Part shown: one piece after another, positions 44,325 through 52,813 of the stretch
Position numbering within the stretch: the stretch's first letter is position 1
Layout: each line of letters begins with the position of its first letter
Assembly: GCF_052045245.1 (NCBI RefSeq)
Contig: NZ_JBQEON010000032.1
Location: forward strand, 1-64,000
Length of the DNA stretch: 64,000 nt
Origin: Burkholderia sp052045245
Lineage (GTDB): Bacteria > Pseudomonadota > Gammaproteobacteria > Burkholderiales > Burkholderiaceae
Reading direction: 5' to 3'
Made by a program: the position numbers and the translations under genes
Notes under the pieces: generated by a model
Databases searched by the model: none
Told to the model about the DNA's origin: nothing
What the model saw: the letters and a program-made list of their open reading frames with translations, nothing else

Positions 44325-45524
44325 TTACTGCGGCGCGTCGTCGTCTGCCGGCTGCGCGATGCCGAACACCTGGCGCAGGTACGCGAGATACGCCTTGTCG
44401 TCGCACATGCTCTTGCCCGGCGAATCCGACAGCTTCGCGACCGGCTGCCCGTTGCAGCGGACCATCTTGATCACGATCTGCAGCGGCACGTAGCCGAGAT
44501 CGTTGGTCAGGTTGGTGCCGACGCCGAACGCGAGCTTGCAGCGGTTGCGGAACCGTTCGTACAACTGCATGACCTTCGGGATATCGAGCGCGTCGGAAAA
44601 CACGAGCACCTTGGTGCGCGGGTCGCAGCGGTTCGCCTCGTAGTGGCGCAGCATGCGCTCGCCCCACTCGAACGGATCGCCCGAATCGTGGCGCGCGCCG
44701 TCGAACAGCTTGCAGAAGTACATGTCGAAGTCGTTCAGGAACGCGTCCATCCCGTAGACATCCGACAGCGCAATGCCGAGGTCGCCGCGATACTCTTTCG
44801 CCCACATCTCGAAACCGTAGGTTTGCGAATCGCGCAGCCGCGGGCCGAGTGCCTGGCATGCCTGCAGGTATTCATGCGCCATCGTGCCGAGCGGCGTGAT
44901 GTCATGCTTCATTGCATACAGCACGTTGCTCGTGCCCGCGAACTGCGGCCCGAGCCCGTCGCGCAGCGTCAGCGCGACCTCCTCGTGCCATACCTTCGAG
45001 AAACGCCGGCGCGTGCCGTAGTCCGCGATCTTGCAGTCGGCGAATTCGGGCTTCGCTCCCAGCAACTTGATCTTCTCGCGCAGGCGCTCGCGGCCTTCGC
45101 GATAGTCAGGCTCGCGCTGCGTGTTGCGGAAATAGACCTCGTTGACGATCGCGAGCACCGGGATCTCGAACAGGATCGTGTGCAGCCACGGCCCTTCGAT
45201 CTGGATGTCGATCTCGCCGTTGCCCTTCGGCGAAGGCGTGATCGAGATGTACTTCTCGTTCAGGTGGAACAGCGCGAGGAACTCGACGAAATCGCTCTTG
45301 ATGAAGCGCATGCGCCGCAGGTAGTCGAGTTCGACATCGGTGAACCGCAACGAACACAGTCCGCGCACTTCGTCGCGGATCTCGTCGATGTACGGCACGA
45401 GATCGACGCCGGGCGTGCGGCACCGGAACCGGTATTCGACGTTTGCGGCCGGGAAGTGATGCAGGACGACCTGCATCATCGTGAACTTGTAGAGATCCGT
45501 GTCGAGCAGCGAAGTGATGATCAT
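44325..45524 (-). CDS. pncB: Nicotinate phosphoribosyltransferase
   Basis: NAD salvage enzyme that joins nicotinate to PRPP using ATP. The 399-residue product starts MIITSLLDTDLYKFTMMQVV and has EYRFRCRTPGVDL, the phospho-His region TSNVLYAMKHDITPLGTMAH, FARHDSGDP-like GARHDSGDPFEWGE and FGVGTNLTNDLG. I start at the Met at 45524; the longer open frame upstream is not conserved. Confidence 0.96.
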   Translation of the reverse strand: MIITSLLDTDLYKFTMMQVVLHHFPAANVEYRFRCRTPGVDLVPYIDEIRDEVRGLCSLRFTDVELDYLRRMRFIKSDFVEFLALFHLNEKYISITPSPKGNGEIDIQIEGPWLHTILFEIPVLAIVNEVYFRNTQREPDYREGRERLREKIKLLGAKPEFADCKIADYGTRRRFSKVWHEEVALTLRDGLGPQFAGTSNVLYAMKHDITPLGTMAHEYLQACQALGPRLRDSQTYGFEMWAKEYRGDLGIALSDVYGMDAFLNDFDMYFCKLFDGARHDSGDPFEWGERMLRHYEANRCDPRTKVLVFSDALDIPKVMQLYERFRNRCKLAFGVGTNLTNDLGYVPLQIVIKMVRCNGQPVAKLSDSPGKSMCDDKAYLAYLRQVFGIAQPADDDAPQ

Positions 45525-45804
45525 GATTACGGCACCGCCAATATCGTGACAGGGCCCGGCGCACCGCGCGCCGCCCGGTCTGTCGGCCATGTTACCCGAA
45601 TGCGGGCCCGACCATCGTGAAACCGCCGCGCGGTGCCCGCCCCCAGGCGCCCGGGCGTCGCATCCGCGGCCGGCGCCCATAAACTAATCACGAAACGATA
45701 TAAGCCGGAAAGCCGACCATGCCATGCGGGTTTTGAGGTTCAGTTACAATGCCGCTTTTGGCGCACACGCCACCCCATATATACCGCCAAGCAGGAGCGT
45801 TTTA

Positions 45805-46128
45805 ATGACTCACGTTGTGACCGAAGGCTGCATCAAGTGCAAATACACGGATTGCGTGGATGTGTGCCCGGTGGATTGCTTCCGTGAAGGTCCCAACTTT
45901 CTCGCCATCGATCCGGACGAGTGCATCGACTGCGCCGTGTGCGTCGCCGAATGCCCGACCAATGCGATCTATGCCGAAGAAGACGTTCCGGGCGACCAGC
46001 AGCAGTTCACCGAGCTGAACGCCGAACTGGCGAAGAACTGGCCGTCGATCACGAAGACCAAGCCGGCACCGGCCGATGCGGACGAGTGGAAGGACGTGCA
46101 GGAAAAGCTGCATCTGCTCGAGCGCTGA
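45805..46128 (+). CDS. fdxA: Ferredoxin FdxA (7Fe-8S type)
   Basis: Small electron carrier of 107 residues. The N-terminal half has CIKCKYTDCVDVCPVDCF, which gives the [3Fe-4S] and part of the [4Fe-4S] ligands, and CIDCAVCVAECP supplies the rest. The C-terminal half is the conserved FdxA extension with FTELNAELAKNWPSITKTK. GCAGGAG precedes the ATG. TACAAT at 45745-45750 is a possible -10 element in the 280-base gap shared with divergent pncB. Confidence 0.95.
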   Translation: MTHVVTEGCIKCKYTDCVDVCPVDCFREGPNFLAIDPDECIDCAVCVAECPTNAIYAEEDVPGDQQQFTELNAELAKNWPSITKTKPAPADADEWKDVQEKLHLLER

Positions 46129-46178
46129 TCGCGCAGCGGCGCCGCAAAAATTTTTTGGTGCATTGCCGCTCAAAAGTA

Positions 46179-46207
46179 TTGACAGGTTAGCGAACACTCC
46201 ATAAAAT
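46179..46207 (+). promoter_or_regulatory. Sigma-70 promoter of tRNA-Asn genes
   Basis: TTGACA (46179-46184), a 17-base spacer and TAAAAT (46202-46207), a near-consensus promoter whose start near 46214 is about 20 bases before the first tRNA-Asn. Confidence 0.85.
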
Positions 46208-46233
46208 CTCGTTTCTCTGCTGTTGTTGTTTGT

Positions 46234-46292
46234 TCCCCGATAGCTCAGTCGGTAGAGCGCCGGACTGTTAATCCGTAGGTCCCTGGTTCGAG
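46234..46292 (+). tRNA. tRNA-Asn (GTT), 3' part hidden by gap
   Basis: Begins TCCCCGATAGCTCAGTCGG and contains the anticodon stem-loop GGACTGTTAATCC (anticodon GTT). The sequence is lost after the T-loop start TTCGAG, where a run of N begins. Confidence 0.9.
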
Positions 46293-46342
46293 NNNNNNNN
46301 NNNNNNNNNNNNNNNNNNNNNNNNNNNNNNNNNNNNNNNNNN
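46293..46342. other. Assembly gap, 50 N
   Basis: A run of exactly 50 undetermined bases inside the tRNA-Asn array. The 43 bases immediately left of the gap are identical to the 43 bases immediately right of it, so the true gap length is not reliable. Confidence 0.97.
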
Positions 46343-46402
46343 CGGTAGAGCGCCGGACTGTTAATCCGTAGGTCCCTGGTTCGAGCCCAGGTCGGGGAGC
46401 CA
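46343..46402 (+). tRNA. tRNA-Asn (GTT), 5' part hidden by gap
   Basis: Resumes at CGGTAGAGCGCCGGACTG, has anticodon GTT, and ends with the acceptor strand TCGGGGA followed by GCCA. Either a second tandem copy or the same gene as the fragment before the gap. Confidence 0.88.
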
Positions 46403-46409
46403 GACAGCG

Positions 46410-46435
46410 AAAGGCCCGTCATTCGACGGGCCTTT
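46410..46435 (+). terminator. Terminator after tRNA-Asn
   Basis: A perfect 11-bp stem AAAGGCCCGTC/GACGGGCCTTT with an ATTC loop, followed by TGTTTTT, 7 bases after the tRNA. Confidence 0.92.
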
Positions 46436-46509
46436 TGTTTTTCCGGCGCCCGTCGGCCAGCGCCGCGCATGCTAGAGTCGTTGTCCCGCATTCGCCTCCG
46501 GTTCCGTCG

Positions 46510-46995
46510 ATGAAGCACCGCCTCCTTTCCGCCGCGCCGTTCGCGCTCCTCCTCTCCGCCCTGGTCGCCGCGCCGCTCGCGCACGCGGAGGAAGTCGGCA
46601 GCGTCAATACCCATTTCCGCGTGACGGGCTCCGACCGCGTGGTCGTCGAAGCCTACGACGATCCGCTCGTGACGGGTGTGACCTGCTATGTGTCACGGGC
46701 GCGCACCGGCGGGATCAAGGGCACGCTCGGCGTCGCCGAGGATCCGAGCGAAGCGTCGATCGCATGCCGGCAGGTCGGCCCGCTCAGCTTCAAGGAGCCG
46801 CTCAAGCAGCAGACCGACGTGTTCAGCGAGCGCATGTCGTTCATCTTCAAGACGCTGCACGTCGTGCGCGTGGTCGACACGAAGCGCAACACGCTCGTCT
46901 ACCTGACCTACAGCGACCGCATCGTCAGCGGCAGCCCGAAGAACGCCGTCACCGCGGTGCCGATGCCGGCCGGCACGACGATTCCGGTCAAGTAA
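46510..46995 (+). CDS. creA: CreA family protein
   Basis: A 161-residue exported protein of the CreA family, function unknown in E. coli despite the name. It has a signal peptide (LLSAAPFALLLSALVAAPLAHA) and the family segments VGSVNTHFRVTGSDRVVVEA, DPLVTGVTCYVSRARTGGIK and DPSEASIACRQVGPLSF. I start at MKHRLLSAAPF because it places the signal peptide at the N terminus. It stands alone between the tRNA-Asn terminator and the AraC-type gene. Confidence 0.9.
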   Translation: MKHRLLSAAPFALLLSALVAAPLAHAEEVGSVNTHFRVTGSDRVVVEAYDDPLVTGVTCYVSRARTGGIKGTLGVAEDPSEASIACRQVGPLSFKEPLKQQTDVFSERMSFIFKTLHVVRVVDTKRNTLVYLTYSDRIVSGSPKNAVTAVPMPAGTTIPVK

Positions 46996-47055
46996 GCCCG
47001 CGCCCGCCGGGCGCGCGAGCGATACACTGTCGGTTCGACCGCCCCGCGCCCGACC

Positions 47056-47958
47056 ATGTCCGTCATCCGCCTTCCCGACTCCGCACGCTACTGGCGCACG
47101 CCGCTGCTGCCGGACGCGGACCTGCTCACGGCCACCTATCGCAACCATACGTTCGCGCCGCACTGGCACGATGCGTACACGATCCCCGTGATCCTCGAGG
47201 GTGCGGAGCGCTACACCTGTCGCGGCACCGGCCATGTCGCCGAAACGGGCACCGTGCCGGTGATCAATCCCGGCGAAGTCCACACGGGCTCGCGCGCGAC
47301 CGACGAAGGCTGGTGCTATCGCGTGAGCTACGTGCCGGTCGACTACATTCGCTCGCTCGCGAGCGCGATCGCCGAGCGGCCGCGGGATGCGCCGTGGTTC
47401 CCGTCCGACGTGATCCGCGACACCGATCTCGCGGCGCGGCTCGCGCTCGCACACCGGATGATGGAGGCCGGCAGCGAATGCATGCCGCCCGGCCACCTGC
47501 ACGACCAGCCGGCCGACGCGGTTCCCGCAAACGGTGCGCCGCGCGTCTACGATCCGCTCGCCGCCGAAACGGCGATGCTCGACGCGCTGTCGACGCTCAT
47601 CGCGCGTCATGCCGACGCGCGCCTGCAACCCGCCGTACTCGCGTCCGACGAACCGCGCGTCGAGGCCATGCGCGAACGGCTCGCCGCCGATCTCACCTGC
47701 ACGGTCACGCTCGACGACGTCGCGCAGGCCGCCGGCCTGTCGCCGTTTCACGCGGCGCGCCTGTTCACCCGCACGACCGGGATGCCGCCGCATGCGTGGC
47801 GCAACCAGCTGCGGCTGCAGCGTGCGCTTGCGCCATTGCGCGCGGGCGTGTCGATCGCCGATGTCGCCGCGGCCAGCGGCTTCGTCGACCAGAGCCACTT
47901 CACGCGGCATTTCAAACGGATGTTCGGCGTGCCGCCCGGGCGCTGGCAGGCACGCTGA
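47056..47958 (+). CDS. AraC-family transcriptional regulator
   Basis: A 300-residue regulator with an N-terminal cupin ligand-binding domain (ATYRNHTFAPHWHDAYTIPV, then PVINPGEVHTG) and a C-terminal pair of helix-turn-helix motifs (LDDVAQAAGLSPFHAARLF and IADVAAASGFVDQSHFTRHF, ending MFGVPPGRWQ). It lies 121 bases upstream of azlC-azlD on the same strand. Relatives with this cupin type often sit beside AzlC exporters, so control of azlCD is a reasonable inference. Confidence 0.88.
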   Translation: MSVIRLPDSARYWRTPLLPDADLLTATYRNHTFAPHWHDAYTIPVILEGAERYTCRGTGHVAETGTVPVINPGEVHTGSRATDEGWCYRVSYVPVDYIRSLASAIAERPRDAPWFPSDVIRDTDLAARLALAHRMMEAGSECMPPGHLHDQPADAVPANGAPRVYDPLAAETAMLDALSTLIARHADARLQPAVLASDEPRVEAMRERLAADLTCTVTLDDVAQAAGLSPFHAARLFTRTTGMPPHAWRNQLRLQRALAPLRAGVSIADVAAASGFVDQSHFTRHFKRMFGVPPGRWQAR

Positions 47959-48079
47959 CGCACCCTTGCCGCGCCGCCGTCGGCAATCCGCGGCAACCGG
48001 TACACCGGTTGCGCCGCAGGCACCCGCGGGCGCAAGAACATACAAGCCGTGACCGCATCGCCCCGCTATCCTCCATGTC

Positions 48080-48853
48080 ATGGAGAAGCGCCCTTTGAAT
48101 CCGACACCCCCATCCTCGCCCCCGCCCCGCCGTCCGCTCAACGAATGGCTCGACGGCGCACGCGACACGATCCCGATGATGATCGGCGCGGCGCCGTTCG
48201 GCGTGATCTTCGGCACGCTCGTCGGCGGCGGCCCGCTCGCCGCCTGGCACGGCGCGCTCATGTCGCTCGCGGTGTTCGCGGGCTCCGCGCAATTCATCGC
48301 GCTCGGCCTGATCGCCGGCAGCGCGAGCTTCGCCGTCGTGCTCGCGACGACGCTGATCGTGAACCTGCGCCACCTGCTGTACAGCGCGACGCTCGCGCCG
48401 TACGTCGCCCACCTGCCGCTGCGCTGGCGCGCAACGCTCGGCGCGCTGATGACCGACGAGGTGTTCGCGGTCGCCTACGCGCACTACCGGCACTTCCCGC
48501 CCGGTGCGATCGGCCCCCACTACTTCTTCGGCTCGGGCCTCGCGATGTACCTGAACTGGCAGGTCTGGACGCTCGCGGGCATCGGCTTCGGCGCGGCCTT
48601 CCCGGGCCTGCAGTCGCTCGGCCTCGATTTCGCAATGGCGGCGACCTTCATCGCGATCGTCGTGCCGCAGCTCGGCACGCTGCGCTATTTCGCGGCCGCC
48701 GCGACGGCCGGTACGCTCGCGTACTTCTGGCAGGGCTGGCCGTACAAGCTCGGGCTGCTGGGCGCGGTCGCCGCAGGCGTCGTGGTGGGTGTCGCGCTCA
48801 CGCTGCTGCACGAGCGCTCGCGCACCGCTTCGCGCACGGAGGCCGCATCGTGA
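48080..48853 (+). CDS. azlC: AzlC-family branched-chain amino acid exporter, large subunit
   Basis: A 257-residue inner-membrane protein with about 7-8 hydrophobic segments. The AzlC signature is near the N terminus (PMMIGAAPFGVIFGTL), followed by VFAGSAQFIALGLIAGSASF and LIVNLRHLLYSATLAPYV. With AzlD it forms an exporter (YgaZH in E. coli) for valine and related compounds; the substrate here is not shown. Its stop overlaps the azlD GTG by four bases. Confidence 0.92.
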   Translation: MEKRPLNPTPPSSPPPRRPLNEWLDGARDTIPMMIGAAPFGVIFGTLVGGGPLAAWHGALMSLAVFAGSAQFIALGLIAGSASFAVVLATTLIVNLRHLLYSATLAPYVAHLPLRWRATLGALMTDEVFAVAYAHYRHFPPGAIGPHYFFGSGLAMYLNWQVWTLAGIGFGAAFPGLQSLGLDFAMAATFIAIVVPQLGTLRYFAAAATAGTLAYFWQGWPYKLGLLGAVAAGVVVGVALTLLHERSRTASRTEAAS

Positions 48854-49188
48854 GCTACGCGCTGCTGATCCTCGGGATGGCCGTGATCACCTATGCGATC
48901 CGGACGACGCTGTTCCTGTTCGGCGAGCGGCTGACCTTCCCGCCGCTCGTGCGGACCGCGCTCGGCTTTGTGCCCGTCACCGTGCTGACCGCGATCATCG
49001 TGCCGATGACGGTTTCGCCGCACGGCGGCACGGCCGAGCTGACCTGGCGCAATCCGCAACTCGTCGGTGCACTCGCCGCCGTGCTCGTGTCGGCGGCGAC
49101 GCGCCGCCCGCTCGTGACGATCGCGGTCGGGCTCGCGGTGTTCTTCTTCTGGCAAGGGGTCGTGATGCCGCACTGGCTGGCGGCCTGA
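48850..49188 (+). CDS. azlD: AzlD-family branched-chain amino acid exporter, small subunit
   Basis: A 112-residue membrane protein with four hydrophobic segments, including SYALLILGMAVITYAIRTTL, FVPVTVLTAIIVPMTV and a C-terminal TIAVGLAVFFFWQGVVM. It starts at GTG 48850, overlapping azlC by four bases (GTGA), as expected for the two-subunit transporter. Confidence 0.9.
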   Translation: MSYALLILGMAVITYAIRTTLFLFGERLTFPPLVRTALGFVPVTVLTAIIVPMTVSPHGGTAELTWRNPQLVGALAAVLVSAATRRPLVTIAVGLAVFFFWQGVVMPHWLAA

Positions 49189-49347
49189 GCGAACGTCGCC
49201 GGCCGCGCTCAAGTTTTCGTCCGATGCGCCGATATCGGGTATGAAGACCCGCCATAGGCCTCGGCGCGAACCGGTTCGTCGACGCTGCGCCCGTACCGGT
49301 GCGCCGCGTCGGCCGCCGGCCCGCGCGGGCCGCCATCGAGACGATTC

Positions 49348-50124
49348 ATGGGCCAGATCACCCTTTCCCTCAAGGACGACACGCTTGCGTCCCTGCGCAA
49401 GGACTACGACGCGTTCGTGCGCGTGTCGCTGAAACTCGACCCGCAGTTCGCGACGCCGTCGTTCGAGGATTTCCTGCGTGCCAAGCTGCTCGACAACATG
49501 GTGCCGCTGACCGAGCATGCCGTGCAGCGGATGCTCGAAGGCGGCCAGTACGCGTGGGCGAAGCGCACGCTCGACAAGGAATTTCCGGACGTCGTCGCGA
49601 TCCTGATGCGGCAGGCCGGCGAATTCGGCTTCGGCTTCGCGTCGCGCTCCGAATGGACGCCCGACGAACTGGCGAAGGCGTGCCGCGACTGGGCCAAGGC
49701 GATCGTCGCCGAAGCGCAGGGTGACGTGTCGCTCGTCGATCCGCTCGCCGCGCAGATCAAGAGTGCGGTGAACGACATCCAGGCCCTCGAGGAGATGATG
49801 CAGACGCCCGCGTGGCGGCTCGCGGAATCGCTGCGCCAGCGCATCTACGAAGCGAAGCTCGCGTGCGAGATGAGTGTCGGCAGCGCCGCGCGCGACAAGC
49901 TCGGCGAACTGCGCGGCCTGCTGCGGCTCGGGCTCGCGCACGGTTCGTTCCAGAAACCGGAAGCGCAGCAGATCATGGAATACCTGCGGCTGCTGAAGCC
50001 CGAGATCTTCGTCGACGAGCCGTACGACGTATTCGCGCGGCTCGCCGCGTGGCTGCGCAGCGTGTTTGCGCCGTCCGCCACGCGGCCGGCACCGGGGCCG
50101 GGGACGGAACAGCGCCGGCCATGA
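49348..50124 (+). CDS. Conserved-looking protein of unknown function
   Basis: A 258-residue, largely helical, soluble protein; I do not recognise a family. It begins MGQITLSLKDDTLASLRKDY, contains two aromatic/charged stretches (FGFGFASRSEWTPDELAKAC and AACRDW-like DELAKACRDWAKAIVAEAQG) and ends in a Pro-rich tail. Codon use is like its neighbours, and no signal peptide or membrane segment is visible. It is a single-gene unit between azlD and a convergent small gene. Confidence 0.7.
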   Translation: MGQITLSLKDDTLASLRKDYDAFVRVSLKLDPQFATPSFEDFLRAKLLDNMVPLTEHAVQRMLEGGQYAWAKRTLDKEFPDVVAILMRQAGEFGFGFASRSEWTPDELAKACRDWAKAIVAEAQGDVSLVDPLAAQIKSAVNDIQALEEMMQTPAWRLAESLRQRIYEAKLACEMSVGSAARDKLGELRGLLRLGLAHGSFQKPEAQQIMEYLRLLKPEIFVDEPYDVFARLAAWLRSVFAPSATRPAPGPGTEQRRP

Positions 50125-50148
50125 CGGCCCGCTTCCGCGCATGAAGAA

Positions 50149-50179
50149 CGGCCCGGTGCGCGGGAAGCGAACCGGGCCG
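50149..50179. terminator. Hairpin between two convergent genes
   Basis: CGGCCCGGT (50149-50157) and ACCGGGCCG (50171-50179) form a perfect 9-bp stem. No T run follows on either strand, so it is at best a weak or Rho-assisted terminator. Confidence 0.5.
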
Positions 50180-50241
50180 CCGATCGATCGCCGTCACGAC
50201 GCGCCGTCCGGGGCGAACGTCGTACGGCGGTCGGGCACCGC

Positions 50242-50643
50242 TTACTGCGCGGCGCCCGAGGCCGATGCACCGCCCTGCACGCCGGCCGATGCGCCGCCCT
50301 CGACCGCTTCGTCGCCTACCTTCGACTTCGTCGAGCCGGCATGATGCTTGGCTGACTTCATCGCATGCTTGGTGTGCTTCTTCGCCGAGTGGACCGACGA
50401 CGACGCCGTATCCTTCGCGCCGTCCGCTGCCGCGCCGACCGCATCGGTCGCGGCGCCGGCCGAACCCGATGCGTTGACGCCGGCTCCGCCCTGCATACCC
50501 GCGCCTGCCCCTGCTGCAGGCGCCTGCGCCTGCACGCCTGCGCCTGCGGCGCCCTGTGTCGCGACGCCGGTCTGCGCGAACGCGGCCGAAGTGGCGAACG
50601 CCGTCAGCGCGGCACCGATCAGCATCGTACGAATCGTGGACAT
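50242..50643 (-). CDS. Small secreted Ala/Gly-rich protein
   Basis: A 133-residue precursor with a clear signal peptide (MLIGAALTAFATSAAFAQ) and a strong AGGAGGA ribosome site. The mature protein is an Ala/Gly/Gln low-complexity segment, then a Lys/His-rich run (SAKKHTKHAMKSAKHHAG), then another Ala/Gly segment. I recognise no enzyme domain. Exported Lys/Ala-rich proteins of this shape occur widely in Burkholderia. Nucleic acid or envelope binding is possible but unproven. Confidence 0.75.
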   Translation of the reverse strand: MSTIRTMLIGAALTAFATSAAFAQTGVATQGAAGAGVQAQAPAAGAGAGMQGGAGVNASGSAGAATDAVGAAADGAKDTASSSVHSAKKHTKHAMKSAKHHAGSTKSKVGDEAVEGGASAGVQGGASASGAAQ

Positions 50644-50927
50644 GACTATCCTCCTCAAGAAGTTGTGGGCGCGGACCACCTCGATGCGATCCGTCGCGTC
50701 CCCTGCCGCAACACGCAGCAGGTACGACAAAAGACCCGCGGCCTGCGGCGCCGGTTCTCGAATCTCTCAGACTGTTACCCACCGTATCATTTGCTGACGA
50801 ATCGCTCACAGTCCTTAACAACTGCCAACCACCGCGCGGATCTGCGTGCGCGTCCGCGCTCGCGCGCCGGCCTGCGGTGCCGTATGATGCGAGGCGATTC
50901 CTCCCGCGCATCGCGCGCTCCCTCGTC

Positions 50928-51146
50928 ATGCCCAATCTGGATTTCACGCTGACCGGCGAATACGTCGAGCTGCACAACCTTCTCAAGATCACCGGTCTCG
51001 CGGACAGCGGCGGCACCGCGAAGATGTTCGTCGCGTCCGGCGCGGTGAAAGTCGACGGCGCGGTCGAACTGCGCAAGACCTGCAAGATCCGCGCGGGCCA
51101 GGTCGTGCTGTTCGGCGATACGCGGATCGCGGTTCACGACGCATAG
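50928..51146 (+). CDS. S4-domain RNA-binding protein (YbcJ-like)
   Basis: A 72-residue single-domain RNA-binding protein. The S4 fold is visible in FTLTGEYVELHNLLKITGLA, then GAVKVDGAVELRKTCKIRAG and GQVVLFGDTRIAV. E. coli YbcJ is the closest described type; its RNA target is not settled. I start at MPNLDFTL; residues upstream are not conserved. It is divergent from the secreted-protein gene across a 284-base gap in which I could not place promoters. Confidence 0.88.
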   Translation: MPNLDFTLTGEYVELHNLLKITGLADSGGTAKMFVASGAVKVDGAVELRKTCKIRAGQVVLFGDTRIAVHDA

Positions 51147-51274
51147 CGGTTCCCCTGACCGGGACATGGCCATCGGCGCGCGCGTTCGACACCGTTCGAA
51201 TAAAGCCGTAAGCTAGCCGTCTCTCAAAATAAATACAGGCAGCGCGGGCCCGCACTCGCGCGAGCGCCCATTCC

Positions 51275-52663
51275 ATGTCGCATTCCGGTCTTACGCGGAC
51301 GGCCGCCGCGCCGCCGTCCCTGTCCAGTCATGCCGCCGATACCGCGCGCCTCGCCGCGCCGCTCGCGATCGCGCAGCTCTCGCAGATGGCGATGAGCGTC
51401 ACCGACACGGTGCTGCTCGGCTCGCTCGGCCCCGGTTCGCTCGCGGCGGGCGGCCTCGGCGCGAACTTCTTCTTCGTCATCGTGACCGTGCTGCAAGGCG
51501 TGCTGTCGTCGGTCAGCGTGAGCGTCGCGCATGCGCGCGGCGCGCAGGCGGAACATCGCGTGCCGCACATCTACTGGACCGGCTTCGTGCTGTCCGTGCT
51601 GCTCGCGATTCCGGCGATCGTCGCGCTGTCGCTGTCCGAACCGATCCTGCTGATGTTCCACGAGCCGCCGACGCTCGCCCATCACGTCGGCGAATACACC
51701 GGCATCCTGCGTTTCGCCGCGCTCGGCAGCCTGATCGGCGTCGGGCTGATGCGCGCCTTCCTGCCCGCGATCGGCGCGGCACGCCGGCTGCTGTGGGTTT
51801 CGATCGGCGGCGTCGGGGTCAACGGCGTGCTGAACTACGGGCTGATCCACGGCGCCTTCGGCTTGCCGCGGCTCGGCTTCCTCGGCTCGGCGGTCGCGAC
51901 GACCATCACGATCTGGCTCACCGCGCTCGCGTTGATCTGGCTGCTGCACGGCCGCCAGCGATTCCGCCATTTCGTGACCGCCGCCCGCCCGAAACTGCCC
52001 GTAATGGGCGAACTGATCGGCATCGGCTGGCCGGTGGCGATCACGTATGGGGTCGAATCGACACTCTTTCTCGCCACGGGCCTGACCATCGGCGTGCTCG
52101 GCGCGACGTCGCTCGCCGCGCACCAGATCGCGCTGAACGTCGCGTCGGTAGCGTTCATGGTGCCGCTCGCGATCGGCCAGGCCGCCAACGTGCGGGTCGG
52201 CTACTGGGTCGGCGCCGGCCAGCCGGTCGCCGCGCGGCACGCGGGCTTCGTCGCGCTCGGGCTCGGCGTCGCGTTCATGTCGCTGTCGGGGCTCGTGCTG
52301 ATCGTCGCGCCGCACGCGATCGTCGGCCTGTACCTGCGCCTCGACGATCCGGCCAACGCGCCGACCGTATCGCTGGCCGCGTCGCTGCTCGGCATCGCCG
52401 CGGTGTTCCAGATCGTGGACGGCATGCAGACGGTCGGCTCGGGCGCGCTGCGCGGGCTGCGCGATACGCGCATCCCGATGCTCGCCGCGACCCTCGGCTA
52501 CTGGGGCATCGGCTTCCCGACCGGCTACTGGCTGGCGTTCCACGCAGGCCTCGGCGCGCGCGGCCTGTGGTGGGGGCTCGCAGCCGGCCTCGCCAGTGTC
52601 GCCGTATTGATGGCCTGCCGCTTTCATACGAAGACCGCATCGCTCATCGCAGCGACGCGCTGA
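51275..52663 (+). CDS. norM: MATE-family multidrug efflux transporter
   Basis: Cation-coupled multidrug exporter. The 462-residue protein has about 12 membrane segments in two halves. MATE features are AIAQLSQMAMSVTDTVLLG, LAAGGLGANFFFVIV, and in the second half IGWPVAITYGVESTLFLATG and SLAAHQIALNVASVAFMVPL. The substrate and the coupling ion (sodium or proton) cannot be read. The gene is monocistronic by appearance, 128 bases after the S4 gene. Confidence 0.9.
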   Translation: MSHSGLTRTAAAPPSLSSHAADTARLAAPLAIAQLSQMAMSVTDTVLLGSLGPGSLAAGGLGANFFFVIVTVLQGVLSSVSVSVAHARGAQAEHRVPHIYWTGFVLSVLLAIPAIVALSLSEPILLMFHEPPTLAHHVGEYTGILRFAALGSLIGVGLMRAFLPAIGAARRLLWVSIGGVGVNGVLNYGLIHGAFGLPRLGFLGSAVATTITIWLTALALIWLLHGRQRFRHFVTAARPKLPVMGELIGIGWPVAITYGVESTLFLATGLTIGVLGATSLAAHQIALNVASVAFMVPLAIGQAANVRVGYWVGAGQPVAARHAGFVALGLGVAFMSLSGLVLIVAPHAIVGLYLRLDDPANAPTVSLAASLLGIAAVFQIVDGMQTVGSGALRGLRDTRIPMLAATLGYWGIGFPTGYWLAFHAGLGARGLWWGLAAGLASVAVLMACRFHTKTASLIAATR

Positions 52664-52813
52664 ACGCGACACGACGCGAATTCGCGGCCGGCGCTATGCT
52701 TGTCGATCGAAGAGTTCGAAGACCCGAGACGCCGCGCCAGCGGCGCGACTGCCTCACGATACGCCCGACGCCGCGCGATGCGCGGCCTTTCCCCTTCCCA
52801 AGAGGAGTGCATC

